DNA from: an uncultured beta proteobacterium
GTDB lineage: Bacteria; Pseudomonadota; Gammaproteobacteria; Burkholderiales; Burkholderiaceae_C
DNA: 64,000 nucleotides
NCBI GenBank assembly: GCA_903938815.1
Contig: CAJAES010000036.1
Span: 18,617-82,616, forward strand
Direction of reading: 5' to 3'
Shown here: positions 1-8,803 of the stretch, one piece after another
Layout: every line of letters begins with the position of its first letter
How positions within the stretch are numbered: the stretch's first letter is position 1
Program-made: the position numbers and the translations under genes
The notes under the pieces: generated by a model
What the model was told of the DNA's origin: nothing
What the model saw: the letters and a program-made list of their open reading frames with translations, nothing else
The model's database searches: none

Positions 1-4
1 TGCA

Positions 5-2461
5 ATGGGCCTGGCAATAGTGCTGGCAGGCTGCGGTTCGGGCAGCGGGCGCTCCGGCACCGACCTCGCGGTCTCCGGCGTCGGCCCCATCGTGGCGGCG
101 AATGGCGGCGATCGCCTGACATTCGTCATGACCGTCAGCAACCGCGGCGACTTCGACGCCAGCGACCTCCTGATCCGCAATGCGACGCTGCAGTTGTCGC
201 AGCCGGGCCTGCTCATCGTGTGCAGCGCAAGCGGCGGGGCCGTCTGCCCGGCCCAGACTGGCGCCTCGATGGAGGTCCCCTCGCTGCCTTCCGGCGGAAG
301 CCTCGTCTTCGAGATCTCCGCCAACGCCAATGTCGGCGCCAGCGGCACGATCAGCAACACGATGGTCGTGTCCTCCGACACGGCGGACATCAACAGCGAC
401 AACAACAGCGCCACGGTGTCCGTCACGGTGGCCAGCAACGACGTCGGCGTCATGGGAACGGCGCCTCCCGGCCCGCTCGTCGATGGGCCGGCCACGTTCA
501 CGATGGTGGTCAGCAACGCAGGCCCTGACACCGCTCAGGGCGTCTCCCTGGCCACCACGACGAGCCCCAACCTGACCCTGGTGCCGTCTGCCATCGCCTG
601 CCTGGCCGAGGCGGGCGCGCAGGTTCCTGCCCTCCAGCCCGACAACACCCTGCTTTCGGCCGCCATTCCGGTGGGTGGCGTGCTCACCTGCACCATCCCC
701 GTGACCGTGACCGCTGGCACCAACGGTGTCACCGCGGTCTCGATGACGGCCACCGCCATCGGCGATTCGCGGGCGAGCAACAACACCGCGACGGCGTCCG
801 TGAGCGCTTCGCTCATCAACGACCTGAGTGTCGCGGGCACGGCAGCAGCACCTTCGGTGATCGGCGGCCAATCCTCGTCGTTCACCATGGTCGTCGGCAA
901 CGCGGGGCCGTCGACGGCCTACGACGTCGCCCTGGCCAACACCCTCAGCACCGATCTGACGCTGTCGGGTGCGATCGTCTGCACGCCCAGCGGTGGTGCG
1001 CTGGCTCCGGTCGCCACGGTCGACGGCGGCCTGGTCTCGCCTGCGATTCCCCCGGGCGGCGCGCTGAGCTGCTTCGTCCCTGTGACCGTCGCTGCGGGCG
1101 CCAACGGCGTGGTCTTCAGCACATTCACTGCGACGGCAGTTGGCGAGCAGCGCCCCGCAGACAACACGGCTTCTGTGACGACGGTCGCGGTCACGTCGAA
1201 CCTGGGCGTCTCGCACACCGGATCGGCTCAGGTGAGCGCGGGCACGCCCGCGACCTTCACCGCGCGGGTTGCCAACCCCGGCCCTGGAACCTCCAGCAAT
1301 GTGCGTGTCACGTGGTCCTTCACCGCGCCGCCTGGCGTTGCATTCGACACGCCATCGTGCACCGCGCTGGGCGGAGCCACCTGCCCGGCGGTCCTGGGCC
1401 CCACCATGACCGTGCCCAGCCTCGGGGCAGGGCGGACCCTGGTCTTCACTTTCACCGCGACGCCTGAACTCGCCGCCCGCGGCGCCATCGTCAATGCGGT
1501 GGCAGTGACCTCGGACGAAGACACCGATCTGTCCAACAACTCGGCCAGTGCCACCACCTCGGTCGTGGACCCCCGCAACGGCAGCTACAAGGCGTATGCC
1601 GCCGACGGTCGGCAATACGACATGACGCTCGACTTCGACGCGGCGTCCTACACGATGAGCGGCAATGGCTCGACTGTGGTGCGGTCATTCGCGCCGGCGA
1701 GTGGCGGCTACACCGTGAGCGGCAACTCACGATTCCGCGCCGCGGCAGACATCCTCGTGGGCGGCCACGACTTCGGCGCAGGCGTTCTGCCCTACATCGC
1801 AGCACGCAGTTTCACGAGCGGGCTCACCGCGCTGGCCGGCTCCTACAACCTCGCGACGCGCATCGTGGGGGCCGACGGTGTCGCGCGGACCTTGCCCGGG
1901 ACGGCCTTCATTTCCGGCAACACGCTGTCGATCTGCGAAAGCGAAACCGCCACCGTCTCGACCGTTCGCCTCTGCGCGGCAGGCGCACGCAAGGACTTTC
2001 TGAACCTCACGGTCAATGGCAATGTCGTCACCGGCACGGCAGGCAGCGGAGAGTCACTGACCTTCAGCGTCGCCAACAGCGGTGCGGCCAAGTTCCTTCT
2101 CAGCACGGGCTCGCCGGCATCCGGCGAACAGCGGCTTCGGGTCGGTGTCATCGACTCGACGGCCGGCCTGACCTTCGGCCCGCCCCAGCAAGGGGCCAGC
2201 ACCACCGGCGACTGGGTCACGACAACCGTCGTCGACACCCTGCCGGTGGGTTACACGGCCGTTGGCACCAGCGGCACCGATACCGCATCGCTGGTGGCCG
2301 TGACGAACAGCGGGTCGGGTCCGTTCAGCATGCTGACCGGCACCAGCAGCACCTTCAACGGCAGCATCTTTCTGCTGCAGAGCTATCCGCTGATGGTCGT
2401 CGTGGGGGGCGCCACCGCGTTCAGCCCTGCCAGCGGCCTGCTTCAGCTTGCACTGCCATGA
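5..2461 (+). CDS. DUF11-repeat surface lipoprotein, 5' end probably outside the window
   Basis: The product is a large extracytoplasmic protein built of about four tandem Ig-like DUF11/CARDB-type repeats of roughly 120 residues (about 20-140, 145-265, 270-395, 400-520). Each opens with a D/N-L-x-V strand and contains a T-x-x-V-x-N-x-G-P/D motif and a closing D-x-x-x-x-N-N-x-A strand. A different C-terminal domain (about 520-818) follows. A lipobox-like L-A-G-C lies at residues 8-11, but the visible n-region has no basic residue, so the true start probably lies upstream of base 1. DUF11 repeats are typical of adhesins and surface stalks; the ligand is unknown. It sits 58 bases upstream of the sulfatase-like gene on the same strand. 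Confidence 0.75.
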   Translation: MGLAIVLAGCGSGSGRSGTDLAVSGVGPIVAANGGDRLTFVMTVSNRGDFDASDLLIRNATLQLSQPGLLIVCSASGGAVCPAQTGASMEVPSLPSGGSLVFEISANANVGASGTISNTMVVSSDTADINSDNNSATVSVTVASNDVGVMGTAPPGPLVDGPATFTMVVSNAGPDTAQGVSLATTTSPNLTLVPSAIACLAEAGAQVPALQPDNTLLSAAIPVGGVLTCTIPVTVTAGTNGVTAVSMTATAIGDSRASNNTATASVSASLINDLSVAGTAAAPSVIGGQSSSFTMVVGNAGPSTAYDVALANTLSTDLTLSGAIVCTPSGGALAPVATVDGGLVSPAIPPGGALSCFVPVTVAAGANGVVFSTFTATAVGEQRPADNTASVTTVAVTSNLGVSHTGSAQVSAGTPATFTARVANPGPGTSSNVRVTWSFTAPPGVAFDTPSCTALGGATCPAVLGPTMTVPSLGAGRTLVFTFTATPELAARGAIVNAVAVTSDEDTDLSNNSASATTSVVDPRNGSYKAYAADGRQYDMTLDFDAASYTMSGNGSTVVRSFAPASGGYTVSGNSRFRAAADILVGGHDFGAGVLPYIAARSFTSGLTALAGSYNLATRIVGADGVARTLPGTAFISGNTLSICESETATVSTVRLCAAGARKDFLNLTVNGNVVTGTAGSGESLTFSVANSGAAKFLLSTGSPASGEQRLRVGVIDSTAGLTFGPPQQGASTTGDWVTTTVVDTLPVGYTAVGTSGTDTASLVAVTNSGSGPFSMLTGTSSTFNGSIFLLQSYPLMVVVGGATAFSPASGLLQLALP

Positions 2462-2519
2462 GCCATCAACGCGCTGGCATCGTTCTTGCGCCGCACAGGC
2501 GTCGACTTCGGGAATCCGC

Positions 2520-3332
2520 ATGAGCTTCAACCATATCGTCTTCATCGTGATGGACAGCTGCCGCTACGACAGCTTCACGGCGGCCAAGACGCCGAACATT
2601 GATCGCCTGGGCCAAGCCGAGCGTCGCTATTCGTACGCGTCGTGGACGGCCCCTTCTCATCACGCCTTCGCGATGGGGATGCTGCCGCACTCGAGTCCGA
2701 AGGACGTGTTCGCGTCCGAGGTCTACAAGGACGAATACGCGCAGTGGCGTCACCGCACGGGCAACACGGAGATCGCCTTCAAGGAGTTCCTGCCGGATCT
2801 TTCGCTGCCCAAGGTGCTGCGCAAGATCGGATATCGCACGGTCGCCAAGGTCTCGATGCCCGTGTTGAACAAGAACACGCTCATCAGCCGCGACTTCGAC
2901 GACTACAAGCTGATGAAGCATCACAACGACTTCGCCGGAATGATCGAGGAAATGGAGTTCCCCGATGAGCCCCATTACTACTTTCTGAACCTCGGCGAGA
3001 CGCACTACCCGTACATGCTCTCGGGTGCCGACCTTCCTCACATTTCAGGCTTGCACGGCGCACTGAAGTCGATGGACACCACCCCGGCCACGTCGGGCAA
3101 GCAGGGCTTCGACCCGGGACAGATGGAGATGCTGCGCCTGCAGCAGATCAAGTGCGTCGAGTACGTCGACAGCCAGATCGGCAAGCTCATGGAACTGACG
3201 CCGCCGAACACGCACTTCATCGTCACGGCCGATCACGGCGAACTGTTCGGCGAGGACGGCTACTTCGGCCACGGGCCCATCATGCACGAGAAGTGCTTCG
3301 AGGTGCCGTTCGTCGAGGGTCGTCTCGGCTGA
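2520..3332 (+). CDS. sulfatase / alkaline-phosphatase-superfamily hydrolase
   Basis: This 270-residue protein has the alkaline-phosphatase/sulfatase fold. It begins with a metal-binding strand (V-M-D-S-C-R-Y-D, near residue 12), has a W-T-A-P-S-H segment where the nucleophile is expected, a T-A-D-H-G-E metal motif and a late G-H-G-P-x-x-H-E segment. The nucleophile region has Thr/Ser rather than the Cys-x-Pro-x-Arg formylglycine motif, so phosphatase, phosphodiesterase or transferase chemistry is as likely as sulfatase. The chosen ATG begins right at the conserved first strand; an upstream ATG at 2448 would add 24 unrelated residues. The protein stops soon after the last motif, so its C-terminus is short for the family. 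No signal peptide is visible. The sulfotransferase gene begins 23 bases downstream. Confidence 0.75.
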   Translation: MSFNHIVFIVMDSCRYDSFTAAKTPNIDRLGQAERRYSYASWTAPSHHAFAMGMLPHSSPKDVFASEVYKDEYAQWRHRTGNTEIAFKEFLPDLSLPKVLRKIGYRTVAKVSMPVLNKNTLISRDFDDYKLMKHHNDFAGMIEEMEFPDEPHYYFLNLGETHYPYMLSGADLPHISGLHGALKSMDTTPATSGKQGFDPGQMEMLRLQQIKCVEYVDSQIGKLMELTPPNTHFIVTADHGELFGEDGYFGHGPIMHEKCFEVPFVEGRLG

Positions 3333-3355
3333 GGCTGGGCAAGCGCACTCGCAAG

Positions 3356-4270
3356 ATGGCTGCACCCCTGTTCCTGCTGGCCCCACCGAGGTCTTACACC
3401 TCGTTGGTGAACGCCATGCTGGGCCAGCATCCGCAGGCCTTCGGCTTGCCGGAGCTGTGCCTGTTCAACGTCGAGAAGCTCATCGACCTCTGGCGCGGCT
3501 CCCAGCAGGGCGAGGTGGCCGAGAACGGCTCGATGGTCCGCCACGGGCTCATCCGTGCGCTGGCCGAGATCTACTGCGGCGAGCAGTCGTCGGCCACCAG
3601 CAACATGGCCCTGCGCTGGTGCTGCGCCCGCGAGCAGTGGACCACCGCGCAGGTGTTCCAGGAGATCGTGGCTCAGCTGGACCCGCTGGTCGCGGTCGAG
3701 AAGAGCCCGTCCTACACGATGTCGGTGCTGCGCATGCAGGCCATGTACCGCGCCTTCCCCGATGCCCGCTTCCTGCATCTCGTGCGGCACCCGGTCGCTC
3801 AGGCGAAGTCGGTCATGGCCATCAACGACGGCGCCTTCACGATCAAGGTCAACGCCTTCGAGATCGGCGAGGACTACGCGATGCTCGAGCCGCAGATCGC
3901 GTGGCACGACATCAACCTGAACATCCTCGACTTCCTCGATGAAGTGCCGGCGTCCCAGCAGCTGCGCATGCGCGGAGAGGACATCATGGCCGATCCGCGA
4001 CGCCATCTGGCCGAGATCGCCCGGTGGGCCGGCCTGCGCGACGACGAGGTCGCCGTGGACGACATGATGCATCCCGAGCGCTCGCCGTTCGCGTGTTTCG
4101 GCCCCATCAACGCGCTGTTCGGCAACGACCCCAACTTCCTGGCCGGGCCGGCGTTTCGCCCGCACAAGCCCAAGGTGCCTTCGCTGGAGGCCCCCGTGCC
4201 CTGGCGCAACGACGGCAAGGGCCTGTACCCGGAAGTCAAGGCCCTGGCCCGCGAGTTCGGATATGCATGA
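3356..4270 (+). CDS. PAPS-dependent sulfotransferase family protein
   Basis: The product is 304 residues. The start at 3356 places the 5'-phosphosulfate-binding loop (P-P-R-S-Y-T-S-L) at residues 9-16, as in sulfotransferases of the Sulfotransfer families. A second nucleotide-binding motif (H-L-V-R-H-P-V-A-Q-A-K-S) lies near residue 140. The family transfers sulfate from PAPS to hydroxyl or amino groups of carbohydrates, lipids or small molecules; the acceptor cannot be read from sequence. The frame is open upstream to 3152, but that part is antisense-like Arg-rich sequence overlapping the sulfatase-like gene, so it is not included. It lies between a sulfatase-like gene and a transport pair, consistent with tailoring of an exported compound. 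Confidence 0.8.
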   Translation: MAAPLFLLAPPRSYTSLVNAMLGQHPQAFGLPELCLFNVEKLIDLWRGSQQGEVAENGSMVRHGLIRALAEIYCGEQSSATSNMALRWCCAREQWTTAQVFQEIVAQLDPLVAVEKSPSYTMSVLRMQAMYRAFPDARFLHLVRHPVAQAKSVMAINDGAFTIKVNAFEIGEDYAMLEPQIAWHDINLNILDFLDEVPASQQLRMRGEDIMADPRRHLAEIARWAGLRDDEVAVDDMMHPERSPFACFGPINALFGNDPNFLAGPAFRPHKPKVPSLEAPVPWRNDGKGLYPEVKALAREFGYA

Positions 4271-4300
4271 AGCCCACACAGAAGCGGCAGGAGTCTCGAC

Positions 4301-4717
4301 ATGAGTGAAGCCAGCCCGCCGGGGAACAGCCCCCGCAAGCGCATCACGCCGGTGCCGGAAAACCCGGTGACGCGTCGGCCGGATCCATCGCTGCTGTCGC
4401 CGCATCAGCGCGCGCTGCGAGCCGCGGTGGTCGACGCCTTCAACGCGAAGAAGGCCCGCCGCTTCATGGAGCGGCACGTCAATCACATCAGCGTCAATCG
4501 CGACATCGCCGACGGCATCAAGTTCCTGTTCGACGAGCACGGCCGGCCGCCGTCGAACGCGCCGCTGGAGGACATCGTCGACGAGCGACGCAAGGTGGAG
4601 TACCAGATCCGATGGTTCGAGGCTGCGTTGCTGGAACTGCGCAACCGCCTCGTCCGTGTGAAGGAAGTCGAGGACTACGCGCTCGAGATGCTGTCGCGCG
4701 CGGTCCCCGAAGAGTGA
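4301..4717 (+). CDS. small helical coiled-coil protein of unknown function
   Basis: I do not recognise this 138-residue protein. Residues 1-35 are polar, Pro/Arg-rich and probably disordered. The rest is predicted helical, with a charged heptad-like stretch from about residue 88 to the end (E-R-R-K-V-E-Y onwards) suggesting a coiled coil. There is no signal peptide or membrane segment. A good ribosome site (GGAG, 8 bases before the ATG) supports the start. It sits 30 bases after the sulfotransferase, and its stop lies 11 bases before the chosen start of the outer-membrane factor gene; a GTG at 4714 overlapping the stop would couple the two. It may be a cytosolic partner of the sulfotransferase or the adaptor. 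Confidence 0.65.
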   Translation: MSEASPPGNSPRKRITPVPENPVTRRPDPSLLSPHQRALRAAVVDAFNAKKARRFMERHVNHISVNRDIADGIKFLFDEHGRPPSNAPLEDIVDERRKVEYQIRWFEAALLELRNRLVRVKEVEDYALEMLSRAVPEE

Positions 4718-4728
4718 ATGACAAGATC

Positions 4729-6195
4729 ATGAGGATCAGACTTCTGGCGCTGGCAGCCGCCGCGTGTCTTTCGGCCTGCACGATGGGCCCGGACTATCGC
4801 CGCCCCGACCTGCCGCTGCCGCCCGCCTGGCGCATGAGCATGCCCGACGCGGCCGACCTGGCCAATGCCGATTGGTGGAAGGCCTTCGGCGACCCGCAGC
4901 TCGACGCGCTGATCGAGACCGCGCTGCAGGCCAACAAGGACTTGCTGCTCGCGACGATGCGCGTGGAGCAGTACGACGCACGCCTGCAGGTGAGCAGCGC
5001 TGCCAAGTACCCTACCGTCGGGTACACCGTGGCCGGCCAGCGTGAGCGTCGCAGCCAGGAGCGCCCCAACGGTCTGAGGCCGGGCGACAGCCCCAGCCTG
5101 AACAACTACGAGATCAGCGGCAACTTCACCTGGGAACTCGACCTCTGGGGCCGTGTCCGGCGCGCCAACGAGGCTGCCCGGGCCGAACTCCTGAGCACCG
5201 AGGAAGCACGTCGAGGCGTGATGCTCTCGGTTGTTTCGGGCGTTGCCACCACCTATCTCAAGCTGGTCGAACTCGACGAACGCCTCGCCATCGCCCGCAA
5301 GGCCCTGAAAAATCGCCAGGATGCGCTCGAGCTGACCGACCAGCGCTTCAAGGGTGGGTCGGGTACGCGCATCGCCGTCGAGCAGGCGCGTGCCGCCGTC
5401 GAGACCGAGGCCGCCCGCATCCCGCCGATCGAACGCGACATCGGCGACCTCGAGAACGCCATGTCGGCGCTGCTCGGCACCAACCCCGGCCCCGTCCAGC
5501 GCCGGCGCATCGAGTCGCTCGCGACGCCCCAGATGCCTCTGGGCGTTCCGGCCGATGTGCTGACGCGGCGCCCCGACATCATGGCGGCCGAGCAGGATCT
5601 GATCGCAGCCAACGCGCGCATCGGTGTCGCCAGGACGGCCTACTTCCCGGTGCTGTCTCTGAACGCGATCCTCGGCCTGGCCGCGGACGACGTGAAGTGG
5701 CTGTTCGCGGAGACCGCGCGCACCGGCAACTTCGGTGGCGGCCTTGCCGGCACGGTGTTCAGTGGCGGGCGCATCGAAGGCAACATCCGCGAGGCCGAGG
5801 CCTATCAGAAGGAAACGGTCGTGCGCTACGAGCGCGCGGTGATGGGGGCCCTGGTCGAGGTCGAATCCTCCCTGGTGGCGCGCAGCAAGACCGGCGAGCG
5901 TGAAGCCGTCGATGCCCGGCGCGTGCGCATCCAGCAGGAACTGGCCAGGCTCGTACGTCTGCGCTACGAGGGTGGCCAATCCACGCTGACCGATGTGCTG
6001 GACGCGGAACTGAAGGTTCTGGACATGCAGGAGCAGCAGCTGCAGAGCAGGCGGGACACGCTGCTCTCGCTGGTCTCCGTCTACAAGTCGATGGGTGGGG
6101 GATGGATGGTCGAGCGGGACAAGCGCCGTGAAGCGGCGAGCGGTGATCTGGCCGCGCAGGTCAGGTCGGAAACCGAGCTTGAGGCGAAACGATGA
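4729..6195 (+). CDS. outer-membrane efflux lipoprotein, NodT/TolC family
   Basis: This 488-residue lipoprotein carries a lipobox L-S-A-C with Cys17, followed by the M-G-P-D-Y-R-R-P-D start typical of NodT-type outer-membrane factors. The two outer-membrane-factor repeats are present: W-W-x-x-F-x-D-P-x-L near residue 45, a long periplasmic helical region, F-x-W-E-L-D-L-W-G near residue 145, and the second repeat with R-R-P-D-I near 280. The protein should form a trimeric outer-membrane channel. The stop overlaps the next start by four bases (ATGA), so it is translationally coupled to the adaptor gene. A GTG at 4714 that overlaps the previous stop is an alternative start adding five residues. 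No pump gene follows, unlike usual RND or ABC operons. Confidence 0.9.
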   Translation: MRIRLLALAAAACLSACTMGPDYRRPDLPLPPAWRMSMPDAADLANADWWKAFGDPQLDALIETALQANKDLLLATMRVEQYDARLQVSSAAKYPTVGYTVAGQRERRSQERPNGLRPGDSPSLNNYEISGNFTWELDLWGRVRRANEAARAELLSTEEARRGVMLSVVSGVATTYLKLVELDERLAIARKALKNRQDALELTDQRFKGGSGTRIAVEQARAAVETEAARIPPIERDIGDLENAMSALLGTNPGPVQRRRIESLATPQMPLGVPADVLTRRPDIMAAEQDLIAANARIGVARTAYFPVLSLNAILGLAADDVKWLFAETARTGNFGGGLAGTVFSGGRIEGNIREAEAYQKETVVRYERAVMGALVEVESSLVARSKTGEREAVDARRVRIQQELARLVRLRYEGGQSTLTDVLDAELKVLDMQEQQLQSRRDTLLSLVSVYKSMGGGWMVERDKRREAASGDLAAQVRSETELEAKR

Positions 6196-8633
6196 GTGAA
6201 GAAACCAAGAAGATCGTCCTCCCCGCGTATCTCACGCGGCGGTTCGAGGCGTTCAGGATCGTCAAGAACAACGAACACAGCTACCTGATCCGCGACAAGA
6301 TCCAGGGCAAGGTCTACGACTTCGACCCGTGGCAGTTCTTCATCCTCGAGGTCCTGCCCGGCTGCGAGACTCTGGAAAAGCTTCAGGTGGTGTTCAAGGA
6401 CCGCTTCGACCGCGACCTGAGCCCGCGCGAACTGGACGAGTTCCTGGGCTCGCTGGCCGACCGCAAGCTGCTGGACGAATCCGCGACGAAGCATCCGCTG
6501 CTGGCGCCTTTCATGCGCCGCACCTACGCCGTGGAAGACGGCAAGGCCATTCCCCGGCCGGCGGCCGAGACGGCCTCCGTGACCGACAAGCCCGCAGCGC
6601 CGCCGCCAGCGGCGCCGGCCGGAACGCCGCCGCGCGACAAGGACTTGCCACCTGGGGTGCAGGACGCACTGGGCATGGATTGGCGCACCGCCGAGAACAT
6701 GATCCCGCTGTTCGATCCGCGGCCCATGCTGCGGGTCCTGGCCCCCGTCCTGCGGCCGCTGAGGCACGGCATCTATGCCGTGCCGCTGCTGCTGCTCGCG
6801 GCGCTGCTGATCATCTTCGACTACAGCCACCTGATCGCGGCCGACCTGGCCAAGCTCACGCTGGACGTGACCCTGATCGAGCACCTGCTGCTGATGTTCG
6901 TCACCATCCACGTGGCGACGAACTTCACCGCTGCGATGGTCGCCGATGCCTACAAGGTGGCGGTCGACAAGGTCGGCATCAAGCTCACGTTCGGCTTCAT
7001 GCCGCGCTGGGTGCTGAAGATGACCGGCGCCGAGCGCCTGACGCGCATCCAGACCATGTGGCTGCACGGCGCCACGCTGCTCGTGCGCCTGGTGGTGTTC
7101 TCGATCGGCGTGCTGGTGTGGTTCAACACCCGGGACAGCCAGAACCAGCTGTCGGACTTCGGCATGATGCTGGCCTTCGGCTCGGCCGCGGGCCTGATCC
7201 TGGAGTCGGGCAACCCGCTGGTCAAGTCCAACTGCTACTACCTGATCTCGGCCTACCTGAACGAGGCGCACCTGCGCGGCAAGGCCTACGCCTCGCTGCT
7301 CAACAAGATGCGCGGTGGCGTCTACCGTGCGTCCGACAGCACCTTGCTGGCGCTGTACGCGCTCCTGTCGTCCACCTACGTCGTGGTCGTCATCCTGATC
7401 GTCGGCTGGATGATCGCGAAGTTCGTGCTGGGAGACCTGCGCCTGGGCGGCTCGGCAATGCTGCTGACGCTGGGTTTCGTGGCCTTCATGGTCTGGCGCA
7501 ACTATGCCGGCCTCAAGAAGTTCGGCGAGACCTACGAGCGGCAGGTGCAGTTCGACCGCTGGCGCAACCGCACCTTGCCGGTCGAGGCCGTCGAGGGCGA
7601 GGTCAAGACCGTCCGCACGAACTACTGGAGCCGGGCGATCGTGGTCTGCCTGGTTCTTGCGCTGTTCGTGCCTTACCCGTATGACGCGGGAGGGTCGTTC
7701 CTGACCTATCCCGCCCAGCGTCAGGTGCTGTCCACCGATCAACCGGGCCTGGTCGAGGAGGTGTTCTTCAGCGGCGGTGAATCGGTCAAGAAGGGCGTGC
7801 CCATCGCGCGGCTGTCCCACGCGGACTACCTGTCCGAGATCCGCGTCATCACGGCGCGCATCGACGAGCAGAAGGCAGTCCTGCGCAACCTGAAGACACT
7901 GCCGCGCCCCGAGGACGTCAAGCTCGCCCAGCAGGCCCTGGACGTGGAGCGGACCCGGGAGCGCTTCAGCGGCGAGCGGGTCCCCCGGCTGGACAAGCTG
8001 TACCGCATCGGGGCGGTCTCGCTGGAGGAACTCGACAGCGCCCGCAAGGAGCACATGACCGACCAGGCGCAGGTCTCCCAACGCGAAGCCGAGCTGGCGC
8101 GCGTCAAGGCGCCCATCACGGTCGATCAGATCGCAGCGGCCGAAGCCAAGCTCGCCAGCCTCGTCGAGGAGCGTTCGAGCCTGGAGAGCAAGGTTGCCCG
8201 CACCGAACTGCGCATGCCTTTCGACGGCAACATCCTGACGCTGCACCTGAAGGACAAGATCAACACGTTCCTGGAGAAGGGCGCGCCGCTGGCGGTGCTC
8301 GAGGACACGGGCTACGTGACCATCGAGATCGGCGTCTCTGAGGCCGACATCCGGTACGTGAAGATGGGTGCCCCGGTGCGCGCGCGCGCGGTGTCGTTCT
8401 TCGACGACCGCGAGTTCCAGGGCAAGGTGACCCTGATCGACCGCAACGTCACGACGCAGTCGACGGGCAATGTGATCAAGGTGATCGCCACCATCGACAA
8501 CCGCGAGGGTCTGCTCAAGACCGGCATGGCCGGCCGTGCAAAGATCGCTGGCGAAGATATGCCGGTCTGGAAGGCTTTCTCGCTGGGCATCGTGCGCTTC
8601 TTCGAGATCCAGGTCTGGTCGTGGCTGCCTTGA
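6192..8633 (+). CDS. PqqD-like / degenerate M50-like membrane / HlyD adaptor fusion
   Basis: This 813-residue protein has three parts. Residues 1-100 resemble a PqqD-type winged-helix domain. After a Pro/Ala-rich linker (about 115-160), residues 185-500 hold about seven membrane helices arranged like M50 (site-2 protease/YydH) peptidases. Residues 500-790 form an HlyD-type adaptor: a half-barrel, a coiled coil (about 550-660) and beta-barrel strands. The M50 metal motifs are broken: the HExxH position reads H-V-A-T-N (240-244), and the N-P-x-x-x-x-D-G-Y-Y motif reads N-P-L-V-K-S-N-C-Y-Y (341-350), losing the metal-binding Asp. The membrane part is therefore probably a non-catalytic scaffold. 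With the coupled outer-membrane factor it would span the envelope; the energising pump is not in this window. Confidence 0.85.
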   Translation: MSEETKKIVLPAYLTRRFEAFRIVKNNEHSYLIRDKIQGKVYDFDPWQFFILEVLPGCETLEKLQVVFKDRFDRDLSPRELDEFLGSLADRKLLDESATKHPLLAPFMRRTYAVEDGKAIPRPAAETASVTDKPAAPPPAAPAGTPPRDKDLPPGVQDALGMDWRTAENMIPLFDPRPMLRVLAPVLRPLRHGIYAVPLLLLAALLIIFDYSHLIAADLAKLTLDVTLIEHLLLMFVTIHVATNFTAAMVADAYKVAVDKVGIKLTFGFMPRWVLKMTGAERLTRIQTMWLHGATLLVRLVVFSIGVLVWFNTRDSQNQLSDFGMMLAFGSAAGLILESGNPLVKSNCYYLISAYLNEAHLRGKAYASLLNKMRGGVYRASDSTLLALYALLSSTYVVVVILIVGWMIAKFVLGDLRLGGSAMLLTLGFVAFMVWRNYAGLKKFGETYERQVQFDRWRNRTLPVEAVEGEVKTVRTNYWSRAIVVCLVLALFVPYPYDAGGSFLTYPAQRQVLSTDQPGLVEEVFFSGGESVKKGVPIARLSHADYLSEIRVITARIDEQKAVLRNLKTLPRPEDVKLAQQALDVERTRERFSGERVPRLDKLYRIGAVSLEELDSARKEHMTDQAQVSQREAELARVKAPITVDQIAAAEAKLASLVEERSSLESKVARTELRMPFDGNILTLHLKDKINTFLEKGAPLAVLEDTGYVTIEIGVSEADIRYVKMGAPVRARAVSFFDDREFQGKVTLIDRNVTTQSTGNVIKVIATIDNREGLLKTGMAGRAKIAGEDMPVWKAFSLGIVRFFEIQVWSWLP

Positions 8634-8648
8634 ACATCCGTGGCGGCA

Positions 8649-8673
8649 ATGCCGGCGCTTCGGCGCCCGGCAT
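8649..8673 (+). terminator. hairpin with UUCG loop after the adaptor gene
   Basis: A nearly perfect hairpin (ATGCCGG plus CGC on the left, GCG and CCGGCAT on the right, one bulged base) closes a C-UUCG-G tetraloop 15 bases after the adaptor stop. There is no T-run, so it could be a weak or Rho-assisted end of the transport operon or an RNA-stabilising structure. Confidence 0.4.
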
Positions 8674-8803
8674 CTCTGCGTTTCGCCGGCTCCGATCACT
8701 CCGCAAAGGCCGCTTCCGGACAGGTTCTGGCATCATTCCATTGATGTCTTGCGAGTCTCGATGTCGGGCAGTCGTGGCGTCCGTTCCCCGAGTTGGAGGT
8801 TCT

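Noticed and set aside
2520..3332. Assignment as a true formylglycine sulfatase
   Set aside because: The Cys-x-Pro-x-Arg activation motif is missing, so only superfamily membership is claimed.
6081..8699. 872-codon open frame on the minus strand opposite the adaptor
   Set aside because: His/Gln/Arg-rich antisense translation with no membrane helices; the plus strand has an ordered adaptor.
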